The position numbers were made by a program, and so were the translations under genes. Below the pieces are notes generated by a model. The model saw nothing but the letters and a program-made list of their open reading frames with translations. It ran no database searches and was not told the DNA's origin. From NCBI GenBank assembly GCA_016188575.1, contig JACPHN010000216.1:24579-88578 (forward strand): a stretch of 64,000 nucleotides of DNA, in the 5' to 3' direction. This document shows, piece by piece, positions 9,229 to 17,897 of this stretch. Within the stretch, counting starts at the first letter, position 1; each line of letters starts with the position of its first letter. Source of the stretch: Candidatus Schekmanbacteria bacterium. Lineage in GTDB: Bacteria; CSSED10-310; JACPHN01.

Positions 9229-9608
9229 AGCCGCACGACCGTCTTTCCGAACGGAGCCAACGCCAGGACCGCGAGCTTGAGGTGCTGGAGAGCGAACGGG
9301 ATGCCGATGATGGTCACCGCCAGAGCCGCGGCGAGCGCGATGTGGCTAATGAAGATCCAGATTCCCGCGCAGAGCAACCAGACGAGGTTGAGAATAGCCC
9401 CGAGGAGTCCGGCACCGGCGGAGTCGGGATCTGCCTCGATGTCCTTGCCGAAAGGCAGCAGTCCCAGCCCGGCGATCTTGAAGCACTGAACGCCGAAGGG
9501 AATGCCGACGATGGTGAGGCACAGCACGAGCCCTCCCCAGACATACTCAAGCCAGATCACGAATCCCCCACCGAAGACGATCCACAGCACGTTGAGAATG
9601 AAGGTCAC
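9225..9608 (-). CDS. yccF: YccF-family inner membrane protein
   Basis: The GTG start at 9608 was chosen because GGAGGA lies 6 nt upstream; the longer frame to 9707 has no such site. The 127-residue product is two repeats of a hydrophobic segment, each ending in the family signature (TIVGIPFGVQCFKIAGLGLLPFG and TIIGIPFALQHLKLAVLALAPFG). This internal duplication, with IPF(G/A) after each pair of membrane helices, is diagnostic for YccF (DUF307). The function is unknown; it is a predicted integral membrane protein. It heads a two-gene unit with the cysteine-rich lipoprotein. Confidence 0.9.
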   Translation of the reverse strand: MTFILNVLWIVFGGGFVIWLEYVWGGLVLCLTIVGIPFGVQCFKIAGLGLLPFGKDIEADPDSAGAGLLGAILNLVWLLCAGIWIFISHIALAAALAVTIIGIPFALQHLKLAVLALAPFGKTVVRL

Positions 9609-9697
9609 GGCGATTCCTCCTGCTGTCTGGCGGACACCACGCTCGCTGGCTGCTCCGCGCCGCACCGATGCGACGCGGGACGCGGCATACAAGCGCG

Positions 9698-9706
9698 AGT
9701 ATAGCA
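9698..9706 (-). promoter_or_regulatory. Extended -10 promoter upstream of the yccF-like gene
   Basis: On the minus strand the sequence reads TGCTATACT: a TG-n extension plus TATACT (five of six to the -10 consensus). It lies 90 nt upstream of the chosen start. No convincing -35 is visible. The same CGTGCTATACT string recurs at 50419-50429. Confidence 0.4.
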
Positions 9707-9827
9707 CGGGGCGGGCGGCAACTGCGCATTCTCACCCGTAACCAACCGGTGACGGCCTCAGAAGCTCACATCAGCGAGAGCCGCGCTTGGGCGCCGGCGC
9801 TTTTTGCGCGCCGGGACTTGACACGGT

Positions 9828-9856
9828 TCACCGCCAGGACTACGAGTGACGCGGGG
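9828..9856 (+). promoter_or_regulatory. Probable promoter of the SWIM/MoxR/vWA operon
   Basis: TTGACA (9828-9833) is followed by exactly 17 nt and then TACGAG (9851-9856), a weak -10. It lies 48 nt before the GTG start at 9904. The glyQ region has the same design (TTGACA, 17 nt, TACGCT). Confidence 0.45.
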
Positions 9857-9903
9857 ACCGCGCTCAGCTCCGCGGGAACCGAGTCGGATCGGAGTCGCCA
9901 CCC

Positions 9904-11322
9904 GTGCCCTGGACATGCGAGCAAATCCTGGCCCTCGCGCCTGACGCCAGCGCAGCCAAGTCGGGCAGGGAGCTGGCCATGCCTCGCAAATGGGTGTCGC
10001 TGGGAACAGACGTGGACGCGGCGTGGGGCGAGTGCCAGGGCAGCGCAAACGATCCATATCAAACGCGCATCGATCTGAGCGAACCCGCGTTCAAATGCTC
10101 TTGCCCCAGCCGGAAGTTTCCGTGCAAGCACGCTCTGGGTTTGTTCCTCCTGCTGGCCCAGCAACCAGCCGTCTTTTCCCAGTGCGGACGTCCGGACTGG
10201 GTAGACGAGTGGCTCGGATCAAGGCGGGAGCGCGCCGAAAAAAAGGAGCAAAGGCGAGAAGCCGGTGCGGCGGCCGCCGCCGCTGACCCCGCGGCTCAGG
10301 CCCGGCGGGCGGCGGAACAGGCCAGACGCGCTGAAGCGCGTGAAGACAAGGTGGCCCGCGGCCTCGACGAGCTCGACCGTTTCTTGCGCGACCTCGTGCG
10401 CCAGGGTCTGGCCACCGTGCGGGACAAGCCGTATTCGTTCTGGGACGCGCCGGCCGCCCGCCTGGTCGACGCACAGGCGCCTGGCCTGGCGCGGCGGCTC
10501 CAGGAGCTGGCCGGTGTCGCCTCCGCGGACGGCCGCTGGCAGGAGAAGGTGCTCGAGCGACTCGGTCGGCTGCACGTGATCATCGAAGGCTACCGGCACA
10601 TTGCCGCGCTCCCCTCGGACATGCAAGCGGACCTCCGCGCCGCAATCGGCTTCACGGTGCCGCAAGAAGACGTCCTGTCCGGGACCGGCGTTCGCGATCA
10701 GTGGCTGGTTCTGGGGCAGCGCGTTCATGAAGAGGACCGACTGCGCACACAACGCACCTGGCTGTGGGGACAGGCGTGCAGGAGAGCGGCGCTGATTCTG
10801 CATTTCGCTCCAGCCGGCCAACCACTGGATATCAGTCTCGTGCCGGGCACCGCGCTTGCTGCGGAGGTCGTCTATTTCCCGGCCAGCTACCCGCAGCGCG
10901 CACTCATCAAGACGCGGTTGTCCAATCCTCGGTCCTTGTCGGAGGTCCTCCCCGCGCCTCGCCGGGAGCGGGAGGCGGACGGCAACGGCCACGGCACGGT
11001 TGCTACGGCCCTGGCCCGCTGCGCCGAGGCGCTGGCAACCCAGCCCCTGCTCGAGACCTTCCCACTGTGGCTCGAAACCGTCGTGCCCGTGCGGATCGCG
11101 GGAGGATGGAATCTCCGGGACGAAGATGGACGTCTGATGCCCCTGGAGCGCGGTTGCGGTGGTACGGAATGGATGTTGGCGGCCCTCAGCGGAAATGCGC
11201 CTATTGACGTCTTCGGCGAATGGGACGGCGATGCCCTGCGCGCTCTGAGCGCGTGGGTAGATGGCCGGCTTGTGCGCTGTTCGTGGCCGGATCCGGTGGG
11301 CGCACAAGATCTCGAAGGCTAG
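9904..11322 (+). CDS. SWIM zinc-finger protein of a MoxR-vWA cluster
   Basis: This 472-residue protein opens with a SWIM zinc finger: KCSCPSRKFPCKHALGLFLL near residues 64-83, with the C-x-C-x6-C-x-H ligand set. An alanine/arginine/glutamate-rich helical linker (about 105-155, likely coiled coil) follows, then a mixed domain found with SWIM in this family. SWIM fingers bind nucleic acid or protein. It is the first gene of five that are nearly contiguous (3, 26, 16 and 42 nt gaps): SWIM, DUF5691, MoxR, DUF5682, vWA. This set recurs in actinobacteria and proteobacteria and has been discussed as a MoxR-vWA conflict system by Kaur, Burroughs, Iyer and Aravind. The GTG start follows a weak ribosome site. 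Confidence 0.85.
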   Translation: MPWTCEQILALAPDASAAKSGRELAMPRKWVSLGTDVDAAWGECQGSANDPYQTRIDLSEPAFKCSCPSRKFPCKHALGLFLLLAQQPAVFSQCGRPDWVDEWLGSRRERAEKKEQRREAGAAAAAADPAAQARRAAEQARRAEAREDKVARGLDELDRFLRDLVRQGLATVRDKPYSFWDAPAARLVDAQAPGLARRLQELAGVASADGRWQEKVLERLGRLHVIIEGYRHIAALPSDMQADLRAAIGFTVPQEDVLSGTGVRDQWLVLGQRVHEEDRLRTQRTWLWGQACRRAALILHFAPAGQPLDISLVPGTALAAEVVYFPASYPQRALIKTRLSNPRSLSEVLPAPRREREADGNGHGTVATALARCAEALATQPLLETFPLWLETVVPVRIAGGWNLRDEDGRLMPLERGCGGTEWMLAALSGNAPIDVFGEWDGDALRALSAWVDGRLVRCSWPDPVGAQDLEG

Positions 11323-11325
11323 ACC

Positions 11326-12858
11326 GTGGAAATCGCGAACGAGCTCCTCCGCGTTGCCCTGCTCGGGACCGAGAGACAGCCCCTGCCATGGCCGGAGCAG
11401 GCCGCCGATGGGTTGGGACGGCTGCTGTCCGCGCTCGACGCCGGCGATCGCGAGGGCGCGCTGCTCGGCGCCGCCGGCGCGCTGGCCGTCTACCGGCGAG
11501 CGGGTCGGGTGTCGGCCACGCGCGAGACGGTCCCAGTGCCCTGCCCGCGGGACGCACAGCCGCGCTGCAGTGAACGCGCCGCTCTCCACTTGGCGCAGAT
11601 GCTCGAGGACCCGCACAAGCTGCCCGTCCTGCCGGAGTGGCTGCAGGCGCTGCGCGCAAAGGACAAGCGGATCCCGGAGGAAAAGTTGCCGCCCCTCCTC
11701 GAGCTCGGCAGGCGCGACCGGGAGCTGCGTGAGACGCTCGTCCCTGCGCTCGGGAAGCGGGGTGCCTGGCTGGCCTCCCTGAACCCCGACTGGAGCTATG
11801 CGCTCGCGAGCAGCGCGGAGACGGGAGAGGATGCCCTCGAGGTCTGGCAGACCGCTGACACGCCAGATCGCCAGCGACTGCTCCGCACGATCCGCCGGGA
11901 GTATCCGGATCGGGCCCGCAAGCTCGTGGAATCAACATGGAAAGAAGACCCACCCGAAGAGCGCGCAGCATTTCTGGCAGAGCTCCGCACGGGGTTGAGC
12001 ATGGCCGATGAGCCACTCCTGGAGGAGGCGCTGGACGACAGGCGCAAAGAGGTGCGACAGGCGGCGATCGATCTGCTCGCGCGCCTGCCCGAGTCGCGTC
12101 TGGTGCGGCGCATGAGCGAACGTGTCCTGCCGCTGATCGCCATCCCCGACGGCGAGCCCGCGACGATCGAGGTCCGGTTGCCCGAGGCGAGCGACAAAGC
12201 CATGCAGCGCGACGGTGTTGCGCTCAAGCCGACCGCGGACCACGGGAACCTGGGGGAAAAGGCGTTTTGGCTGCTGCAAATGCTGCGGGCCGTGCCGCCT
12301 TCGCACTGGAGCCACCGGCGCGAGCTGCCACCCGAGCGGCTGCTCGACGCGGCGGACAGGAGCGAGTGGAAGGAGGTGCTGATGCGGGGTTGGGCGGAGG
12401 CCGCAGCGCGTTTTCGGAGTCCAGGCTGGGCCGAGGCCATGCTGCTGCGCGCCGACGCGCTGCAAGACGGCGCCGCACGCGCGCCCCTGCTCGAGGCATT
12501 GCCCCCTGCGCAGCAACAGGCCGTCCTCTTGGAGCTGATGCCCGACGCCCATCGCACCGCTGCCGAGCACCAGGGGTGGGTCGCGCTGCTGCGCGCTTGC
12601 GAGAGAGACTGGAGCTCGACCTTCGCCGAGAAGGTAGTCGCCCATAGTCTGGGCATTCTCGACTCGAGATACGGATTCCATCTGGAACCCGCTCTGTCTT
12701 TGTGCTCGCTCACCGTTCCGCCGTCATTGTACCCGACGGTGGCCGCGCAGCTCGGCGAAGGGAGCGACGACGCGTGGGGTTGGCGGTCACGGGCCGTGGA
12801 GAAGTTTCTCGTGCTTCTCCGGTTCCGCTGGGACATGTTGCAGGCCCTCGAAGAATAG
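11326..12858 (+). CDS. DUF5691 family helical-repeat protein
   Basis: The GTG start lies 3 nt after the SWIM stop. The 510-residue product begins EIANELLRVALLGTERQPLPW, the typical opening of DUF5691 proteins. It continues as a string of HEAT/ARM-like helices (LEEALDDRRKEVRQAAIDLLARLPESRLVRR is a clear HEAT-type repeat). It has no membrane segment and no enzymatic motif. In this cluster the family always sits between the SWIM gene and the MoxR ATPase, so a scaffold or substrate-adaptor role for the ATPase is likely, though not demonstrated. Confidence 0.85.
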   Translation: MEIANELLRVALLGTERQPLPWPEQAADGLGRLLSALDAGDREGALLGAAGALAVYRRAGRVSATRETVPVPCPRDAQPRCSERAALHLAQMLEDPHKLPVLPEWLQALRAKDKRIPEEKLPPLLELGRRDRELRETLVPALGKRGAWLASLNPDWSYALASSAETGEDALEVWQTADTPDRQRLLRTIRREYPDRARKLVESTWKEDPPEERAAFLAELRTGLSMADEPLLEEALDDRRKEVRQAAIDLLARLPESRLVRRMSERVLPLIAIPDGEPATIEVRLPEASDKAMQRDGVALKPTADHGNLGEKAFWLLQMLRAVPPSHWSHRRELPPERLLDAADRSEWKEVLMRGWAEAAARFRSPGWAEAMLLRADALQDGAARAPLLEALPPAQQQAVLLELMPDAHRTAAEHQGWVALLRACERDWSSTFAEKVVAHSLGILDSRYGFHLEPALSLCSLTVPPSLYPTVAAQLGEGSDDAWGWRSRAVEKFLVLLRFRWDMLQALEE

Positions 12859-12884
12859 TCAGCAAGGAAAGGGAGACACGATCG

Positions 12885-13964
12885 ATGCCGGAGACTTTGC
12901 GCGCCACGTCCGAACAGCAGTTTGCGGGCGAGCTCGAAGCTCTGGCCCGCGCCGACGACAGGCCCAGACCGCCCAACTGGAAGCTCTCGCCCTGGGCCGT
13001 GTCGACCTACCTGCTCGGAGGCGCGCTCGGCAGCAGCACCGAGATCACGCCCAAGTACATTGGCAACCGGCGCATCATCGAGATCGCCGTCGCCACGCTC
13101 GCCACGGATCGCGCGTTGCTGCTGCTAGGGGTGCCGGGAACTGCCAAGACGTGGGTTTCCGAGCACCTCGCGGCCGCGATTTCCGGTGATTCGACCTTGC
13201 TGGTTCAGGGCACCGCCGGAACCGCCGAGGAAGCCGTGCGCTACGGCTGGAACTACGCCCGCCTGCTCGCCGAGGGACCGTCCTCGCGAGCGCTCGTTCC
13301 GAGCCCCATCATGCGCGCCATGCAAGCGGGCAAGATTGCGCGGGTCGAGGAGCTCACTCGCATTCCGTCCGACGTGCAGGACGCCATGATCACCAATCTT
13401 TCCGAGAAGGCACTGCAGATTCCCGAGCTCAACGAGCAGATCCAGGCCATCAAGGGTTTCAACGTCATCGCCACCGCCAACGACCGCGACCGCGGCGTCA
13501 ACGAGCTTTCCAGCGCGCTCAAGCGCCGCTTCAATACCGTCGTGCTGCCGCTGCCGGAGAGCGCCGACGAGGAAGTCCGGATCGTTCAGCGCCGTTGCGA
13601 GGCGCTCGGCCGCGCTCTGGAGCTCCCTGCCGAACCGCCCGCGCTCGACGAGATCCGCCGTGTCGTCGTCATCTTTCGCGAGCTCCGCGACGGCAAGAGC
13701 ACGGATGGGAAGACGAAGCTCAAATCGCCGAGCAGCACGCTGAGCACCGCCGAAGCCATCTCGGTCATCAACAGCGGCCAGGCCCTGGCTGCTCATTTCG
13801 GTGACGCCAAGATGTGCGCAGGCGATCTGGCGGCCGGCCTCACAGGGGCCGTGATCAAGGATCCCGTGCAGGATCGAATCGTCTGGCAAGAGTACCTCGA
13901 GGCGGTCGTCAAGGAGCGCCCGGGATGGAAGGACCTCTATCGGGCCTGTCGCGAGATCCTGTAG
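12885..13964 (+). CDS. MoxR-family AAA+ ATPase
   Basis: The ATG at 12885 has AAGGAAAGGGAG upstream. The 359-residue protein has a Walker A motif GVPGTAKT near residue 84. The Walker B region is altered: KIARVEELTRIP, with V-E-E in place of the usual hhhhDE. Sensor 1 is NVIATAND, followed by arginine-finger residues in SSALKRRFNTV and a C-terminal lid. MoxR ATPases work with vWA proteins to insert metals or remodel complexes; the partner is likely the vWA gene at 16309. It lies 26 nt after DUF5691 and 16 nt before DUF5682, consistent with one transcript. Confidence 0.9.
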   Translation: MPETLRATSEQQFAGELEALARADDRPRPPNWKLSPWAVSTYLLGGALGSSTEITPKYIGNRRIIEIAVATLATDRALLLLGVPGTAKTWVSEHLAAAISGDSTLLVQGTAGTAEEAVRYGWNYARLLAEGPSSRALVPSPIMRAMQAGKIARVEELTRIPSDVQDAMITNLSEKALQIPELNEQIQAIKGFNVIATANDRDRGVNELSSALKRRFNTVVLPLPESADEEVRIVQRRCEALGRALELPAEPPALDEIRRVVVIFRELRDGKSTDGKTKLKSPSSTLSTAEAISVINSGQALAAHFGDAKMCAGDLAAGLTGAVIKDPVQDRIVWQEYLEAVVKERPGWKDLYRACREIL

Positions 13965-13980
13965 CTGCGGGCAAAACGCG

Positions 13981-16266
13981 ATGACGGACAGGTCGACGGT
14001 CACCATCTACGGCATTCGCCACCACGGCCCGGGCTCGGCCAGGAGCCTGACCCGCGCGCTGCGGGCATTCGAGCCGGACTGCATTCTCATCGAAGGACCG
14101 GCCGATGCCGCGGAGCCTCTGTCGCTGCTGCGCCACCCGGAAATGGAGCCGCCGGTCGCGCTGCTCGGCTATGTCCCGGACGATCCCCGACGCGCGGTGT
14201 ATTATCCGTTCGCGGTTTTCTCTCCAGAATGGCAGGCGCTGCAATATGGCCTGTCGCGAGGCATAAAAACCGCATTCATGGACCTGCCGGTGAGCGCCCA
14301 GCTCGCTCTGGCGGAAGCTGACGGCGCCGCGGACGTTTCGCTAGACACCCCGGCGCAGGTCGCGGAAGGCTTGCCGGAGACCGCCACACCTGGACCGCAT
14401 CCCCGTGACGATCCGCTGCGGTGGCTGGCCGAGGCGGCCGGCTATGGTGACGGCGAACGCTGGTGGGAGCATTTGGTCGAGCAGAGGCGCAACGCGGAAG
14501 GTCTCTTCGCGGGCGTGCTCGAGGCGATGAGCGAGCTGCGCAGGGAGCTGCCGCCAGCCGCAGATGACTTCCAGGCGGGGCGCGAGCTTGGGCGAGAAGC
14601 GCACATGCGGACCGTCATCCGTGCCGCCCGGAAGGAGGGGTTCGACCGCATCGCCGTGGTCTGCGGCGCCTGGCACGCGCCGGCGCTGGTAGCCGACGAC
14701 ATGCCACCCGCCAAGAGTGACGCCGCGCTCCTCAAGAGCCTTCCCAAGGTCAAGGCACAGGTTACGTGGGTGCCATGGACGTATGGCCGGCTCTCCAGAA
14801 ACAGCGGCTATGGCGCGGGCATCGCTTCCCCCGGCTGGTATCACCACCTCTGGAGTTATCCCGAAAACGTGACGGAGCGGTGGCTGACGCGCGTGGCGCG
14901 GTTGCTGCGTGCCGAGGACCTCGACGCATCCTCGGCGCAGATCATCGAAGCCGTGCGCCTCGCCGAAGCGCTGGCGGCGCTGCGCGATCGGCCATTGCCC
15001 GGTCTGGAGGAGCTCGACGAGGCCGCGCAGGCCGTCTTCTGCTTCGGCAACACCCTGGCCTTGAGATTGATCGAACAGAAGCTGACCATCGGCGACCGCC
15101 TGGGCCGAGTGCCCCCGGACACACCGCTGGTGCCGCTGCAGCGGGACGTGCAGCGGGAACAGAAGCGACTGCGACTGTCGCCCAAGGCGTCGCGCGAAAT
15201 CCTGGAGCTGGACTTGCGCCGGGAGATCGATCTCGGCCGCAGCTTGCTGATGCATCGGCTGGCATTGCTCGATATCCCCTGGGGCAGCCCGGAGCAGGCG
15301 CGCGGCACGGGCACGTTCAAAGAAATCTGGTCGCTGCAGTGGTTGCCGGAGCTGGCAGTGAAGATCATCGAGGCCGCCACGTGGGGCAACACGGTTCTCG
15401 AGGCTGCGGGCGCGTTCGCGCGCCACCTAGCCGACGATGTACCCAACCTCCCGGCGCTGACCGCGCTCATCGGCCGCGTCTTCCTGGCCGAGCTGCCCGA
15501 CGCGGCGGAGCATGTGATGCAGCGACTTCAAAACGAGGCGGCGCTGGCCAGCGACGTGGCACTCCTGATCGATGCGCTGCCGCCCCTGGCCAATGCACTG
15601 CGGTACGGAAACGTCCGCGAAACCGATGCGCGACTGGTGAGCAGCGTGGTGGACGGTCTGGTGGCGCGCATCTGCGTGGGGTTGCCGATCGCCTGCGGTT
15701 CGCTCAATGATGACGCGGCCGGAGAAATGCTCGGACGTCTCGCCGCCATGCACGAGGCCGTCACGTTGCTGCAGCGGAGCGAGCATCAGAGCGTCTGGAC
15801 CGCTGTCCTGCGACGCCTGGCGGACCTGCCAAACCTGAATGGGCTCATTGCCGGCCGGGCGGTGCGCCTGCTGCTCGAGACTCGGAGCCTCGGCCCCGAG
15901 GAGGCGGCGCAGCGAATGAGTCTGGCCCTGTCCGCGGCCGCTGACCCGTTGGTCGCGGCGGGTTGGCTCGAGGGCTTCCTCGGAGGGAGCGGCCTCGTGC
16001 TGCTTCACGACGAGCCGCTGTGGGGTGTGGTGGACGAGTGGGTGACGGGTCTGAGCGGCGAGCTGTTCACTCGGGTGTTGCCGCTGCTGCGCCGCACCTT
16101 TGGCGCGTTTGCGCCGCCGGAGCGCCGCCAGATGGGGGCGCGTGTCAAAGGCGGTGGGCAGGTTGGTTCGCCGTCCGCGCCCGGCTTGGCGACGCCGGGT
16201 GGCGCGTTCGACCGCGCGCGGGCGGAGGCGGTGTTGCCGCTGATCAGGCAGTTGCTCGGGATTTGA
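13981..16266 (+). CDS. DUF5682 family protein
   Basis: This 761-residue protein starts TVTIYGIRHHGPGSARSLTRALRAFEPDCILIEGPADA, the characteristic opening of DUF5682. The GIRHHGPGS and LIEGP motifs, and later VVCGAWHAPAL, resemble the TraB/PrgY/ChaN superfamily core, in which His/Glu residues may bind metal. The remaining 500 residues are helical. The family is restricted to this SWIM/DUF5691/MoxR/vWA neighbourhood. An enzymatic role (peptidase- or erythromycin-esterase-like) has been proposed for related folds but is unproven here. It is the largest subunit of the module. Confidence 0.85.
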   Translation: MTDRSTVTIYGIRHHGPGSARSLTRALRAFEPDCILIEGPADAAEPLSLLRHPEMEPPVALLGYVPDDPRRAVYYPFAVFSPEWQALQYGLSRGIKTAFMDLPVSAQLALAEADGAADVSLDTPAQVAEGLPETATPGPHPRDDPLRWLAEAAGYGDGERWWEHLVEQRRNAEGLFAGVLEAMSELRRELPPAADDFQAGRELGREAHMRTVIRAARKEGFDRIAVVCGAWHAPALVADDMPPAKSDAALLKSLPKVKAQVTWVPWTYGRLSRNSGYGAGIASPGWYHHLWSYPENVTERWLTRVARLLRAEDLDASSAQIIEAVRLAEALAALRDRPLPGLEELDEAAQAVFCFGNTLALRLIEQKLTIGDRLGRVPPDTPLVPLQRDVQREQKRLRLSPKASREILELDLRREIDLGRSLLMHRLALLDIPWGSPEQARGTGTFKEIWSLQWLPELAVKIIEAATWGNTVLEAAGAFARHLADDVPNLPALTALIGRVFLAELPDAAEHVMQRLQNEAALASDVALLIDALPPLANALRYGNVRETDARLVSSVVDGLVARICVGLPIACGSLNDDAAGEMLGRLAAMHEAVTLLQRSEHQSVWTAVLRRLADLPNLNGLIAGRAVRLLLETRSLGPEEAAQRMSLALSAAADPLVAAGWLEGFLGGSGLVLLHDEPLWGVVDEWVTGLSGELFTRVLPLLRRTFGAFAPPERRQMGARVKGGGQVGSPSAPGLATPGGAFDRARAEAVLPLIRQLLGI

Positions 16267-16308
16267 GGAATGGCGGCGGGACGCGTTTCCTGACGACGAG
16301 AGGGCATC

Positions 16309-17505
16309 ATGATTGATGATGTGGCGGGTAGTGTCGCGCCAGGCTCGGACTCTGAGCGCCTGCGTCGCTGGCGCTTGATTCTCGGCGGCGACGAGGCGGA
16401 TGGGACCGGCTGGCATCTCGCTGGCACGGACCTGGTGATGGATCGGGCGCTATCGACTCTCTATGGTGCCTGCGACAGTGGCCGGGAGCGGCGCGGTGGC
16501 CTCGGCCTCTCGGCTCCGAGCGTGGCGCGTTGGCTCGGAGACATCCGGGCCTGTTTCCCCGCTTCGGTCGTTCGCGTGATGCAACAGGATGCGCTCGAGC
16601 GCCTGAACCTCAGATCCCTGCTGCTGGAACCGGAAATGCTGGAAGCCGTGCAGCCCGATGTTCACCTGGTGGCCGACCTGATCGCGCTCGGCGGCATCAT
16701 GCCTCAAAAGGCCAGAGAGAGCGCTCGCATGGTCGTGCGCAAGGTCGTGCAAGAGCTGACCCGCAAGCTTGCCAACCCCACGCGTCAGGCGATCTGCGGC
16801 AGCCTCGACCGTTCGGTTCGCAACCGCCGCCCGCGCCATCACGAGATCAACTGGGATCGCACCATTCGCGTCAACCTCAGGCATTACCAGCCCGACTTCC
16901 GGACCATCGTGCCGGAAACGCGCATCGGCCATGGCCGCAAGCGCTCGGCCCTGCGCGACGTCATCCTGTGCGTGGACCAGAGCGGCTCGATGGGAACCTC
17001 GGTCGTGTACTCGGGGATCTTCGGCGCGGTGCTGGCGTCGCTGCCTGCCGTGCGCACACAGATCGTCGTTTTCGACACGGCGGTGGTCGACATGACCGAG
17101 AAGCTGCAAGACCTGGTTGAGCTTCTCTTCGGCGTTCAACTCGGCGGTGGGACTGACATCAACCGCGCGCTCGCCTATGCGCAGAGTCTGGTGCGGCGAC
17201 CGATCGAGACGATTGTGGTGCTCATCAGCGACCTGTGTGAGGGTGGGGTCCGCGAAGAGATGCTCAGGCGTGCGCATTCGCTGGTGGCCAGCGGCGCGCA
17301 GCTCGTGGCGCTGTTAGCGCTGTGCGATGACGGCGCCCCTGCCTATGATCACGAAAACGCGGCGGCGCTGGCCGCTCTCGGGGTGCCTTCGTTCGCCTGC
17401 ACGCCCGATCTCTTTCCGGATCTCATGGCCGCGGCCATCCGCCGGCAGGACCTGGCGCAGTGGGCCGCCAGCCGCGGCATCGGGGCAACGCGCGGGGCGG
17501 TCTAG
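16309..17505 (+). CDS. vWA domain protein, partner of the MoxR ATPase
   Basis: This 398-residue protein has a long N-terminal helical region (1-200) followed by a vWA domain. The MIDAS is canonical: CVDQSGSMGTS (DxSxS), GGGTDINRAL for the threonine, and VLISDLCEGG for the aspartate. It belongs to the CoxE-like/vWA set that pairs with MoxR ATPases. GAGAGGG lies just before the ATG. It is the last gene of the five-gene module; no terminator is evident in the following gap. Confidence 0.88.
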   Translation: MIDDVAGSVAPGSDSERLRRWRLILGGDEADGTGWHLAGTDLVMDRALSTLYGACDSGRERRGGLGLSAPSVARWLGDIRACFPASVVRVMQQDALERLNLRSLLLEPEMLEAVQPDVHLVADLIALGGIMPQKARESARMVVRKVVQELTRKLANPTRQAICGSLDRSVRNRRPRHHEINWDRTIRVNLRHYQPDFRTIVPETRIGHGRKRSALRDVILCVDQSGSMGTSVVYSGIFGAVLASLPAVRTQIVVFDTAVVDMTEKLQDLVELLFGVQLGGGTDINRALAYAQSLVRRPIETIVVLISDLCEGGVREEMLRRAHSLVASGAQLVALLALCDDGAPAYDHENAAALAALGVPSFACTPDLFPDLMAAAIRRQDLAQWAASRGIGATRGAV

Positions 17506-17897
17506 TCCAGCGTGGGGCGGGCCTTCGAGCCGGGGAGGCCGTGGGCGGGATGCCGCGCCGAAGCACGGGGTCGAGTTTGGCGACGGTGGTGCGTTCCCCG
17601 CCGTCAGCCCGCGAGCGCCTTGCCGAAGGCGCGCACCGCCTGGATTCAGGTTCCCGAGAGCCCGGCGGCGCGGGCGGGGGTAGGGCCGTTGCATGTGACG
17701 TATGCGCGCCGGTGTGATCGCGCGATTACGGACTGCGGCGGGGCTGTGACGAGCGAGTTACACTGCGCGCGGTGCCGGTGAAGCAATGGCGGTATGGTAA
17801 CATCGCTTTCAGCGCATGGACAGGCACGCATGTTGCATGTTAGGGGCGGCCGGCATTTGCGGCGCGGCCAGGTGTGTTGGTGATCGGAGGCTGTGAC
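17506..17897. other. Intergenic region, nothing recognised
   Basis: This stretch of about 390 nt separates the MoxR-vWA operon from the M28 peptidase. It is GC-rich, with several short palindromic stretches. It has no convincing open frame, no terminator with a T-run, and no clear -35/-10 pair; TATGGTAACAT near 17793 is the only AT-rich patch and might be part of the peptidase promoter. Confidence 0.4.
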
